Source of the DNA: Scleromitrula shiraiana
Taxonomy: Eukaryota > Ascomycota > Leotiomycetes > Helotiales > Sclerotiniaceae
NCBI GenBank assembly: GCA_028455995.1
Contig: JABELC010000008.1
Span: 434,001 to 498,000 of the forward strand
Length of the DNA stretch: 64,000 bases
Direction of reading: 5' to 3'
A model generated the notes under the pieces. The model worked only from the letters and a program-made list of their open reading frames with translations, searched no databases and was not told the origin of the DNA. Numbering within the stretch: the first letter of the stretch is position 1; the number at the start of each line of letters is the position of its first letter. The translations under genes were made by a program, and so were the position numbers. Positions 35,065 to 44,851 of the stretch are shown piece by piece.

Positions 35065-36581
35065 TTAAAACTTTTGTCGTCCCAATGTAGGTTTCCATTC
35101 TAGTGGATGTGTTTCAGGTGTTGCGAGGTCATCTTGTTTCCATACTTTGACTATAAGAGGAATTTGTTAGTATTGATACATGCATAAAGAGAGTCATGAC
35201 AGATAGAAAAATACTTACTAGTCTTATCTGCCTCTCCAGTAATCAATCTCAATCCAGTCCTATCAAACATAGATGTGAAGATTCCAGACTCGGCATCCAG
35301 AGAACCTGGTTGAGCTGTAGTATCCAAAGCTTGGTAACGATGACCTGTCTTCCAATCCCAGAATGACATTGAACCATTATCGCCACCTGAAAATAACACA
35401 TTATCTTCGTTGACGCTCAATGTATTGATGATAGCATTATGACCATCGAAATTCTGCATGAAAGCACCCTCGGGACATTTCCACTGCTTAATGCTTCCTG
35501 CACTACCACTCGCGAATGTGAATTCCGTTGGATGAACCGTTAAAGCTCTCACACCTTTCTTGTGGTGCGTAAGAACACCCATACTCTTTCCCGCTGCTAG
35601 ATCCCACAACCTGACCGTCGAATCCAAGGAACTGGTAATGATCTGCGGATCCGCCTCTTGACACTTCAAATCACTAACTGTCCCTTTATGACCCCCTAAA
35701 ACATGGATATTACTCCTCGTCCTCATATCCCACACTCTAGCCACACCATCTCTTCCACCCGTAACCAAAACATCCAACGTCGGATGCAAACTCAATGTAT
35801 AGACACCACTCAAATGGCCATGATAATGTCTAATAACCTTATTTGTCTCCAAATCCCAACACTTAACCATCTTATCCTCTCCACAACTAAACAAATACGG
35901 ATGACGCGGACTAACCGCCAATCCCCTCACTGTACTAATATGCCCCGTCAACGTCAACTTCAGCCCTCCAGTCGCCAAATCCCAAATCTTAATCGTGCGA
36001 TCCCCAGCCCCAGAAGCAAACCATTGATTCCCAGGCTCCACAGCAAGCGCTCTTACCCATCCCAAATGTCCCGATATCACACGCATCAGTTTCCACGGTG
36101 CATGCCAATCCGGCTTCGGCTGTACGAAATTCTGTTTGCGCACCAAACTACTCGACGGTAAATTCTTCTGCGCCGTAGATTTATTCGCACTCGACGGTGT
36201 GTCCTTGCCCCTAATAATTAAACTCGTACTCGAGCCACGCCCGCCTGCATTCTCACTCCTTGATGGAATCCCCTCGATCATCTTTAATGTTCGATTATCT
36301 GCATCTTTATCTTCTTCCGCGGGCTCAGCTTGCACTTTGGTCTTTTTCCTGCGGTTTCCGGCGGCCGCGGCTTGCTTGGCTTCTAGTGCGGCGGGGAGTT
36401 CTCGTACATGGTCGTATTCTGCATGGACTCTTCCTACGAGTGATAATCGTTCTGCGGGTTCGGTGGCTTTGGGATCGGGGAGGGAATCATTGTCTGCGAA
36501 CAATAGGCGCGTTCGTTTTGCATTTTGTTTGATGAGGGATTGGACATGTTCTTGTGGGGGAGGGACAATTGCAGTGGCCAT
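35065..36581 (-). CDS. PRP46: Pre-mRNA splicing factor PRP46 (PLRG1), WD40 protein
   Basis: Model: exons 36581-35219 and 35150-35065, 482 residues. Prp46/PLRG1 is a WD40 subunit of the Prp19-associated (NTC) complex in the spliceosome. The C-terminal two thirds hold seven WD repeats, recognisable from successive GH...WD blocks: [80 protein letters not shown], and so on. The phrase [20 protein letters not shown] is diagnostic for PLRG1. The 68-nt intron lies between ADKT and IKVWKQDD; reading through it would end the protein early inside the last blade. The end [12 protein letters not shown] is family-typical. Confidence 0.96.
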
Positions 36582-36873
36582 ATTCGTGGGTATTCAAAAT
36601 CGATGTATGTGAGAGCGCGTGAGAGATTATGATGTTGAAATTTATCGCGATAAAGAGCTGGAGCTTCGAAATAATTTATGTTGCTGCTTTAGAATTGTGG
36701 CATCATTCTGAGTTCAATAAGGTGCTGCTTTAAGCCATAACCACCTTATTGGTTCCAGAGTCCAGGCTTCTTTTATCCACGCCATCATCCGTACAACATA
36801 TTTTGAACCATTTTTACTTAAACATTTAATTCAAAGATATCGTCTTTTTCATGGGAAGTAAGATCAAGACAAA
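36582..36873. promoter_or_regulatory. Short shared divergent promoter PRP46/NAS6
   Basis: The two start codons face away from each other with 292 bp between. CCACCTTATTGG near 36740 contains a CCAAT-type box (on the minus strand). No further element can be defended. Confidence 0.4.
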
Positions 36874-38041
36874 ATGGAGAAACCCTCAGAAGATAAATTC
36901 GCGATTCATGCGGCTTGTCGAGATGGCAAAAGTATATCAACCAAACCCTCCCTGTAAACGAAACCTATCTAACAAAATTATAGCAAGTATCGTAGAATCA
37001 CTCCTCAACGTATGGAACTTGGATTTGTTCTTGGTGATTGAAAATGAGTAGTACTCACAAAAGTTTAGGCCAACCCCAAACTAGCTGCACTTAAAGATGA
37101 TGATGAAAGATTACCTATTCATTGGGCAGTTTCGTATGGCCATTTGGACATTGTAGTTTTACTTTCTGCATTGAAGAATTTTGATCCAGATGTTCAGGTA
37201 CTGTTCTCTCTGTTCCGTTAGTGGTAGGTTGGAACTCTGGTTAATATAGATCATAGGATGGATCGGGATGGACACCATTAATGATTGCCGTGAGCCTGAA
37301 GGAAGGAGATGAAATGGTGGAACTGTTGTTGAAGAAAGAAGCGGATGTTAATGCAAAAAGTTCGTCCTCTCCAACTTGTGTTTTCCCTACTCTACTGACA
37401 TTCATACACCTGCCAGACTTCAGCAATCAAGTATATCTTCCCAAAATATCAATCATCCCATTCACTCTCCCAATATCTGACTTACTCACACCACCAGACT
37501 GCTCTTCACTTCTCAACCTCCAAGAATAACCTTCCCATAACCAAGCTGCTTTTATCTCAATCCACACCTGCATCCTGTCGAGTCAAAGACAAGCGTGGCC
37601 AATACGCCATTCATCGTGCCGCAGCTATTGGTTCTACGCCTTTAGTTGAACTTCTATTGAAAAATAAGAGTCCTCTGAACCCTACAGATGTTGCTGGACA
37701 AACACCTCTTCATCATGCTGTTGCTGAGGGTCACGGTACGTTTAAATCTCCTTTCCTTAATTTTTTGTTGTGAATCACAGAGCTCGGAATGTAGACTCTG
37801 ATTGTAGCGGGTGGGACGATTATTGATATAACTGATTTAGGTGATACCGCGGTGGCTCTTCTCAAGGCTGGTGCAGAAACAGACAAGAAAGATGTAGATG
37901 GTTTCCTTGCATTGGATCTTGCTCCAGATAAGCAGGTTTGTTCTTGGCACCCACTTTGACATCAGTTTTGTGGAGGCTAATCATTGATAGGTCAGAAACT
38001 ACATAGTGCAAATGGCAGAGATGGAAGGGATTGACTTATAA
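36874..38041 (+). CDS. NAS6: Gankyrin/Nas6-type ankyrin protein (proteasome assembly chaperone)
   Basis: Model of eight exons: 36874-36931, 36984-37009, 37069-37197, 37257-37359, 37417-37430, 37498-37735, 37841-37935 and 37991-38041; 237 residues, near the 228-231 of yeast Nas6 and PSMD10. Ankyrin repeats follow one another across the protein: ERLPIHWAVSYGHLDIVVLL, SGWTPLMIAV..EMVELLLKK, TALHFSTSKNNLPITKLLLS, GQYAIHRAAAIGSTPLVELL, GQTPLHHAVAEGHGDTAVAL and DGFLALDLAPDKQVRNYIVQ. The WD/SGWTPL and RTALHFA-like blocks and the C-terminus match gankyrin, which binds Rpt3 during 19S regulatory particle assembly. Exon 5 is only 14 nt. Gene finders would easily truncate this gene. Confidence 0.9.
37417..37430 (+). 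other. 14-nt micro-exon of NAS6
   Basis: Flanked by introns of 57 and 67 nt. It completes an Asn codon and adds Phe-Ser-Asn-Gln before TALHFS. Omitting it breaks the frame and the ankyrin repeat. Confidence 0.75.
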
Positions 38042-38828
38042 TCAAGTAAAATGTAGTTAATGAGAGCAAAGATCAATTTCACCCCTTTCTTAGACCGGCG
38101 AAATCTATATTAATTTACCATTAATGTCTGTCATACACTTCTGGATGCTGTGAATGTGAGATTGAACCTTCAATAGAATAACATCGCAAGTATCTTGCTC
38201 ATTATCCAATGCACTGAAGCAAGAATTTGCATCATTATTTCTTAAGCTGGCAATGTGTTCTAGTAGTACAAGTTCGGTGAAAATCTAGGAGAAGATAGGG
38301 CTGGATGCGAAATTGATTCGGACAGGCTATCATTGAAGGACTTTAGTGAATCCGGATGAGAAAGGTCTGTTATATTCACCAAACCCTAGTTAATCTGAAT
38401 TTGGATCTTGGTGAATTTATTGGACTTTTCTCATATGTGTTGGATGTTAGTTGAGTGAGGGAATCATTAGTAGGTCAGCTGGTAAGTTGTTATGAAGAGC
38501 TTGATGAACGGACTAGCTGTGAGACCCAGTATTGCCAAACGTGACTATTTAATAGACTAACTATGTAAATAGAACAGAATATGGCACTCTGCCTTGTTGA
38601 TACAAAATTAGATTCATCGTTGTATAAGAAGTAATATAGTAATATATGTACGCTAGGTAAATATAACAATATCTTGAGGAAACCTAACACAAGATGCCTG
38701 ATCCGTTATACCACAAAATAGAAACCCATCCCACACTCAATACTGTTCATGCTCCTTAGACATCTGATTAGTGAGCCAGCACTATCAACCTCGAATACGC
38801 CATAACCCATGCGAAAGAGATTAAAAAT
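38042..38828. other. Intergenic region without a recognised gene
   Basis: 787 bp downstream of NAS6 and of the caspase-like gene (convergent). AT-rich; nothing recognised. Confidence 0.5.
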
Positions 38829-40374
38829 TCATTCCCAATATTCATCATAAACTCCAGACACCTTCGTTGATGTATGATCCGCATATAGTTCATAAAGAAC
38901 CTTGTCATATACTCCTTCACGGTAGTTGCGATGGTAATCATCAAAGTGAATTTGGAAAATGATGTTGCGGTTAGTAAAGATGAGATGGGGGAAGAGGTGG
39001 CGTATCAGAAAATAGCGGACGAATAGCAGGTAGGGTAAGATGCGGTGGAGGAAGAGGTGGCAGAGGATCAACGACCGGAATGTATCTCTTAAGCGGTTGG
39101 ATAACTATATCTCTCCCTGCTTCCGATTGCAAGGTAACATGAACGGGGGTAGTCTTATTCTCCCTACCTGTGCTATTCCTCATCTGATTGAGAATCCTAT
39201 GAAAAAGTTCCGAAACAGTCAGCTGTTGTTTGCTCTTGAAAGCGAGAGTAAGTTCACGGGTAAGTGCAAATGTATAGGAGTTGACTCCAACAGGGGGTGC
39301 TGTGGTATCGAATCCGCATGCGGCAATTAACTCAGTGATTCCATTGGCGTTCGAACGTTTGATTATGGATGAGGCTGCGGAGAAGCATGCATCGTAGAAG
39401 ATGACCGTATCAGATTTTGATCTTTCTAATATCTCCTGGATAGGGGTGGACAAAATATAGGGTGACTTATGTTTTTTGTTTCTAGACTCGTTACATTAGA
39501 TACATATTGAGGACCAAAGTTGTGATAGAGAAAACTTACGCGCCCCATATAAGATCCTTGATACCTTCATGCAAAGTTCCATGACCACTATATTGGAATA
39601 TGAGAAGAGTATTTGGTGAATGATCTCCAACAAATTCCATAGTCCTGTTGATCAATGCAACATCAGGATGCTTATCTGGAATTGAGAAGCACGAAACATC
39701 AAAACCATAAGAATGTTTAAGAAGATGCTCGAGACGGGCATGTTCTTGATAAACTCCCAGGTCGTCTGATGCCCATCGTACTAACAACACCTTCACCTTT
39801 GTATAGCGAAAATTTGGACGTCCTAAAGGATTGACTGCGATGTGAACAGCTTGCTGGAAGACACCGTTTGCTATTTCAAGCTCCTCGGTTTTCTTTTTGA
39901 GCTTCTCATTCTCTCGTGAAGCATCTCCAAATAATCGACTTTTCCATGAATTTGCCTGGAGCTCTTTATTCCTTTGCTCCAGATACACGTTCCTTTGCTG
40001 GCACTCTTGGTATTTTATCTTCAAATTTTGGTATCTGTCGTAAAGTACCGAGTGGGAGTTGCCTGGAAAATCCTAAAATATTTTGTTAATGCCACTGCTA
40101 GACCCGTAGCAACTTCACAAGGGGGAAAGATTGTAGCACATACAGATAGAGACTGCAAAAGTCTTTGGTTGGGTGTCGCCGAGTTTGACTCTGGTATTTG
40201 AGATCCGAACGAATCTTCGTCGTCTAACCGGGTCTCCTTTGTAGAGAGACTGCTCCAAGGCACAAGAACTTCCTCTTCCCTAGCAAGACATGTTTCATTA
40301 TCCACATTTGAATCGGATTCTTTCTTTCGACCAAGAGTCCCAGGATAACCACGAATTTTTCTATGATCCATCAT
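38829..40374 (-). CDS. Caspase-like cysteine peptidase (clan CD, C14-like)
   Basis: Model: exons 40374-40104, 40062-39540 and 39481-38971, 434 residues. Residues of about 1-90 are poorly conserved and may include membrane-active helices. A coiled coil follows (about 95-155, YQECQQRNVYLEQRNKELQA). The caspase fold starts at KVKVLLVRWASDDLG. The catalytic dyad is His251 in FQYSGHGT and Cys297 in TVIFYDACFSA. The DACFSA site differs from the DSCHSG of classical metacaspases, so this is a divergent fungal caspase-like family. After a proline-rich stretch the frame stops at 38971, yet the next frame continues with a protein-like, C-terminus-like segment (VYDKVLYELYADHTSTKV..YDEYWE) to 38829. That suggests a 1-base frameshift near 38995-39005 or unrecognised splicing. 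The first intron is only 41 nt. Confidence 0.75.
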
Positions 40375-41227
40375 AAAGAATCTACAAAATGATCGAGATG
40401 TGAAAGATGAAATAAAAATGTGAATATACAAATATGGGAAAGAAGATGTAGAGCACTAATACAAAAACAAACATGCATACTACCAGTTCAAGAAGATGTT
40501 TGACTTCATTATATGGTTCATAGTTAGGTGAATTTGAAGAATTATACAGCAATGTACTTCAAGTCTAGTACAAACCTTAATATATATATTCACTGTTAGT
40601 AATATTGAGCTCTTGTCAAGTCGAAACCATTCAAATAGATTGATGGAGATAAAATGTTTGAGGAATCAATGAAGTTTAAGAACAAATGAACCATTTTGAT
40701 TGTGCATTTATCTTTGAGCCCCTTGCGGTTAAAGATGGTCAATAAATTTCAAGAAATCATATCTTTCAACATCACCCAGAGTTAAGTGAATTCATCTAAG
40801 TAATCTAGAAACTTCGAGATCTTCAAACTTCCAAGAACGTGCGTTGTTTAGGGAAAGCAGATAACTATGCACAGCTTTCTAATACTAGGTTGAAAAAAGG
40901 GTAACGATTTGTCTCAACTCCTAAAATCAACAGACACTATTTCTGGATTTAAGCGGTAGTCAAATCAAGTGGAGCTGAACGTAAATTATCGGACCAAATT
41001 AACTACCTATGCACCAGGCAGTTTGTTGCTTGATATATTGTCTACTCACTTCTGATTTTTCTTCAGTCCCTCGACGAGCTTTTGTGTTTGCAGGGAACAT
41101 CAAATCCGGCCAGCTAACATAAGTATTGAGTTATACTTGATACAACATGGTAAATATTCCATAAACACCTGCTTATACATGAATATTCGTACAGAAAGAT
41201 TAGAAAAATTATCATGATCTTTTCCAA
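40375..41227. other. Intergenic region without a recognised gene
   Basis: 853 bp, AT-rich, with a TATATATA run near 40583. No gene is seen. Confidence 0.5.
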
Positions 41228-42454
41228 TTACCATCTTTTTTGATCACCACCGCCGCTACTGAAATCACCACCTCTTCTCTCTCTCTCTACCTTAGCGTCG
41301 AATTCCCTTTGGGCTTCATCCTTCGCAAAACTCCTTTCTTCATCGGTTTTCGAAAATGTGAAGCTATCACCAGATATGGAACCATCGCGCTGCTCTCTCT
41401 GGTTACTACTTTGTATTCTCCCCCATCCAGATTTTTGGTCGGAAGTTTGCCTGGCTGGTCTCTCTCCACGTCTGATCCTATCCCAAGCTGATCCACCTGA
41501 GTTAGAGCTCTGTGATGATGCGTTCATATCCGAGTTCATGCCTTGGCCACCCGTCGGCGATGCATCATCACCAAACATATCGAAACCCCCTTTGTCCTGT
41601 TCCTGGTTTTGCATTGGTTCCTGCCTTGCCCATGATTGTGATTGTGACTGTGACTGTGGCCAATTACTTGTTCGCATAGCCTGGGTATTACTTGTTTGCA
41701 TTTGTTCATCATAGCTAGACATACCGCCAGTAGGGCTTGCATCGTCTTGTGGTAGACTCTGTTCTTGAGACTGCTGCACTGGTCTCATAGGTGATCTTGA
41801 AATACCCGTCGGACTTGGTAGATTCGACCGGGTTCTTCTTTTGGCTTCCTCTTTCATTGCATCTGTAATGCTCTTCATTCGAGGATCAGTCATTTCCCCT
41901 ATAGCTGTAACACTGAAGGCATAACCCCTGACAAGACTTCCAGCTATGTAGTATCCAAGCCAACTATATGCACCATATCTTAACATATTCCAAAGTATAG
42001 CTGCGCGACCGCCTGTTACGTAGGGGTATTTCGCCGACGGGAAAGAAGATTTGTCGAATGTCTCGAGATTGGGTTGGTAGAATGGAAATCGAAATGTTGC
42101 GGTGGTATTGTAGGCTCTGGATACTCCTCCCGAAATTCCCAGCAGAGGTGCATTGGACATCAGAAAAAGTTGTTTGGCGTGGTGATATGCCAATGCGTCT
42201 ACTTCATCCTGTGTAAGTGGGCGTTTGACGACAGCTAAGGCGGTTGAGGTTTTTTGTTTAAAAGTACGATCAAATTCTCGGTCAGTGAAGCCAAACAGTG
42301 GACCAATGATTGGGATAGGTCGGGCGAGCTTGGTTTTGTCGATTTGGTATTGCAATGTCTGATTTGGCGACGGAGCGTATGGGTCGTTGTCGGATGCAGG
42401 CATGGAATCAAATGATTCTGCTGGAGCAGATGCTGAAGAATTTTCGAGAACCAT
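41228..42454 (-). CDS. Fungal protein of unknown function with membrane segment(s) and low-complexity tail
   Basis: Single-exon frame of 408 residues with a clear ATG and no upstream extension. I do not recognise a named family. Residues 30-200 look folded: IPIIGPLFGFTDREFDRTF, then a region with possible membrane helices (NAPLLGISGGVSRAY; RAAILWNMLRYGAYSWLGYY, continuing IAGSLVRGYAFSV). From about 205 it is Ser/Gln/Gly-rich, with an alternating Gln-Ser run and a DDASPTGG motif present twice (237-244 and 296-303). The C-terminal 60 residues are highly charged. An organellar (mitochondrial) membrane location would fit but cannot be shown here. Confidence 0.72.
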   Translation of the reverse strand: MVLENSSASAPAESFDSMPASDNDPYAPSPNQTLQYQIDKTKLARPIPIIGPLFGFTDREFDRTFKQKTSTALAVVKRPLTQDEVDALAYHHAKQLFLMSNAPLLGISGGVSRAYNTTATFRFPFYQPNLETFDKSSFPSAKYPYVTGGRAAILWNMLRYGAYSWLGYYIAGSLVRGYAFSVTAIGEMTDPRMKSITDAMKEEAKRRTRSNLPSPTGISRSPMRPVQQSQEQSLPQDDASPTGGMSSYDEQMQTSNTQAMRTSNWPQSQSQSQSWARQEPMQNQEQDKGGFDMFGDDASPTGGQGMNSDMNASSQSSNSGGSAWDRIRRGERPARQTSDQKSGWGRIQSSNQREQRDGSISGDSFTFSKTDEERSFAKDEAQREFDAKVERERRGGDFSSGGGDQKRW

Positions 42455-43735
42455 ACTGATGACTATGATGTCTACGAAATAATTAAAAGAGCGATTAAGG
42501 GTAACTGCGAATTGGCACTTTTGACTTTGTAGTACAGTGTAGTGGATTTTGCAACCACAATAAGTTTAAAGTCCTTGAGAGCTTCAAATCCAAGCTTCTA
42601 AATTGATGATTGGAGTGAAATCGTATCGTGACCTCTTACTCACGTTCAATTTGCGGGGAAAGTTTTAAAGCCGAAGGAGGGTGTGATTATCAGATAAGCG
42701 AAAATAAAAAAAAGTACTTAGGAAGTAACTTTTACTTCATCTTAACAACGGTCTATTATACAAAACAATTACCCTTCAAGAACCTTTATCTTTTATACAG
42801 ACAATTTCTTTTATATGTTGAAGACTTACGAAGTAATGATATCACCCTGATATTGTCAGGTATGAAAAGAATATGCTCAAAGACAGGTTCCAACCAAGTG
42901 CAGCAAGTGACGATGGTACATTCATCTACCATTTACTATGGAGATTCACACAACATTCAAAATATCCTCCCCAGTCATATGAAAATATGAAAAAAACCAG
43001 TTTCTCAGTTCTTGGTATTTCAGTCTCGATCTTCAAGATATACAAAGAGCATGATTTGACGTCCTTCGAGTTTTCACAAGATTATGCAGTACAACCATTT
43101 AAAACATCCCAGTGGACAAACATTCCTATCACTAATCGTCAAATCATACTATTTCTGCGCCTCAAATGTATTGTATATTAGGCTAGAACTGCATTGAATG
43201 GGTGCCCCAAGGTTTAAGCAGTAAATCTATCGGATATCATGTTATGTATACTTGATTGGACGATTTTCTCGCCCAATGTTGCGGGACATGGAAAACATAC
43301 GTATCACTGAATACATCTTTTCCATTCTACGTATAGACAATACTCGAAAGTTCGATATTTTGATTTTAAACTGAGACAAAGTATATCAAATTTTAAGTTT
43401 CGAGTCGAGTGCTTGCTTAATGGTGTATGGGGTATTGGTCAATCACAGCCAGGTTCTTTGTCGTCTGACTGGTTCGCATGGAATTTGGTTACTCTTGTCT
43501 TGCATATACCTCATTAAGTCCCAGCAGTCTGGAACATTTGAATGTTTCTATCGAAACCCACGCGAAGTCCTGGTACTTGGACGATTAGACCTTCTGCATA
43601 TATTCCTTTCTCGTACCACCTCCCCGCAAAATAAATTTTGGTAAAAATTGCACTATAGGAGCGAGCCACGATCTTTCATATTTCGATAGTTTTAATAACT
43701 GGTTTTATCTTCTTTGATGTCAAATATTCATCACA
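42455..43735. other. Intergenic region without a recognised gene
   Basis: 1.3 kb, AT-rich. Open frames at 42628-42990, 42873-43181 and 43420-43644 give no recognisable protein. Confidence 0.5.
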
Positions 43736-44221
43736 ATGCCAATAATGACAGCAAAGAAGGAAAAACATCACGCGGCGAATAGTCGAATACGTCGACACTC
43801 CGTCAGCGCCACCACTACAGAGAAAAAGCCCAAAAAAGAGAAAGAAAAAGAGAAAGATAAAGACACCGATACTGAATCCGTCGTATCCATCCCATCATCC
43901 ACGACCTCGGCCCATCCAGCTACTTCACCTACTTCACCTGTTTCGCCCTCCAAGTGCCCTCTTCGATTTCTAATCGAGGATGAAGACGGCGAGAAAAATA
44001 AAGGATGCCCATTACGGCGTGTGCAGCTTTGTCATACGATTCCTCTATGCTTACTAGCAATTACCAATTTACTTTTGGTTATTGTGGCGCTCTTGGGCCT
44101 AGCTGGGTATCGAATAGTGATAGGGGTAAAGAGGGTTCTGATCGGTCTTTTGAAATCTGAGATGGAGTTTGAGCCTTTCAATGGGAGCGAGACTTTGGCG
44201 GATACAGACGAAGGGGTGTAG
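43736..44221 (+). CDS. Small hypothetical single-pass membrane protein
   Basis: Open frame of 161 residues. The N-terminal half is basic and low-complexity (KKPKKEKEKEKDKD) followed by a Ser/Thr/Pro stretch. A CPLRFLIEDEDGEKNKGCPL segment follows, containing two CPLR-like words. Then comes one strong hydrophobic span (IPLCLLAITNLLLVIVALLG) and a short acidic tail. I do not recognise the family. The strong membrane span and the ATG near the frame's start favour a real gene, but base composition alone could produce it. Confidence 0.5.
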   Translation: MPIMTAKKEKHHAANSRIRRHSVSATTTEKKPKKEKEKEKDKDTDTESVVSIPSSTTSAHPATSPTSPVSPSKCPLRFLIEDEDGEKNKGCPLRRVQLCHTIPLCLLAITNLLLVIVALLGLAGYRIVIGVKRVLIGLLKSEMEFEPFNGSETLADTDEGV

Positions 44222-44851
44222 TAACATCATAGGTTGGGGGAGTTATATCTTCTCACGGGTGCGCATTAATCGATATTTTGGATTGGGAGTTTACGTCTGA
44301 ATTTGTACGAGCTCGAATATTGGAATGGACGATTTAACGACTTACGAATTACGAATACGATATACGACTGAAAGCCACAATCGAGTTTTGTATATTTGAT
44401 AAAGGAAGATGGGGACAGGGATTGGGAGGTTACTCTTGATATGAATACCCTGTTTACATAATGTCTGGTGTCGGTCATGATATTGCTACAGTCTCCAAAA
44501 TATCTACTCTGAGGTTATATTTTTCTTTTTCTATTTGCCGATATCGGTCTAGCTTGACTTTTGGGATCTCTTCTCTTCACTTCTCGATGCACGGTTTTAT
44601 TAGTTAGTTCATTAATATGTATGATCAAATATTTGAATACATCAATACGCAGTCTCCAATCATCATGTTCATGTATTTGTTGCCTTCCCAAGCAGTATTT
44701 CAGACTATGTAGTCATCTGCAATATTTCACCATAAAGAACGTTTGTGATATCAATCCTGGAATACGTGTACGTATCAAACAGACTCATTACAAATCAGGT
44801 CGAGATTCAAATAACAGACCGATCCCCTTACTTCTGTCATCCACAGATCAC
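44222..44851. other. Convergent spacer
   Basis: 630 bp before the 3' end of the aldehyde dehydrogenase, with repeated TTACGAAT/TACGA words near 44336-44366. No gene is seen. Confidence 0.5.

Noticed and set aside
42628..43181. Two overlapping plus-strand frames upstream of the small membrane protein
   Set aside because: No recognisable protein features; overlapping frames in AT-rich DNA are expected by chance.
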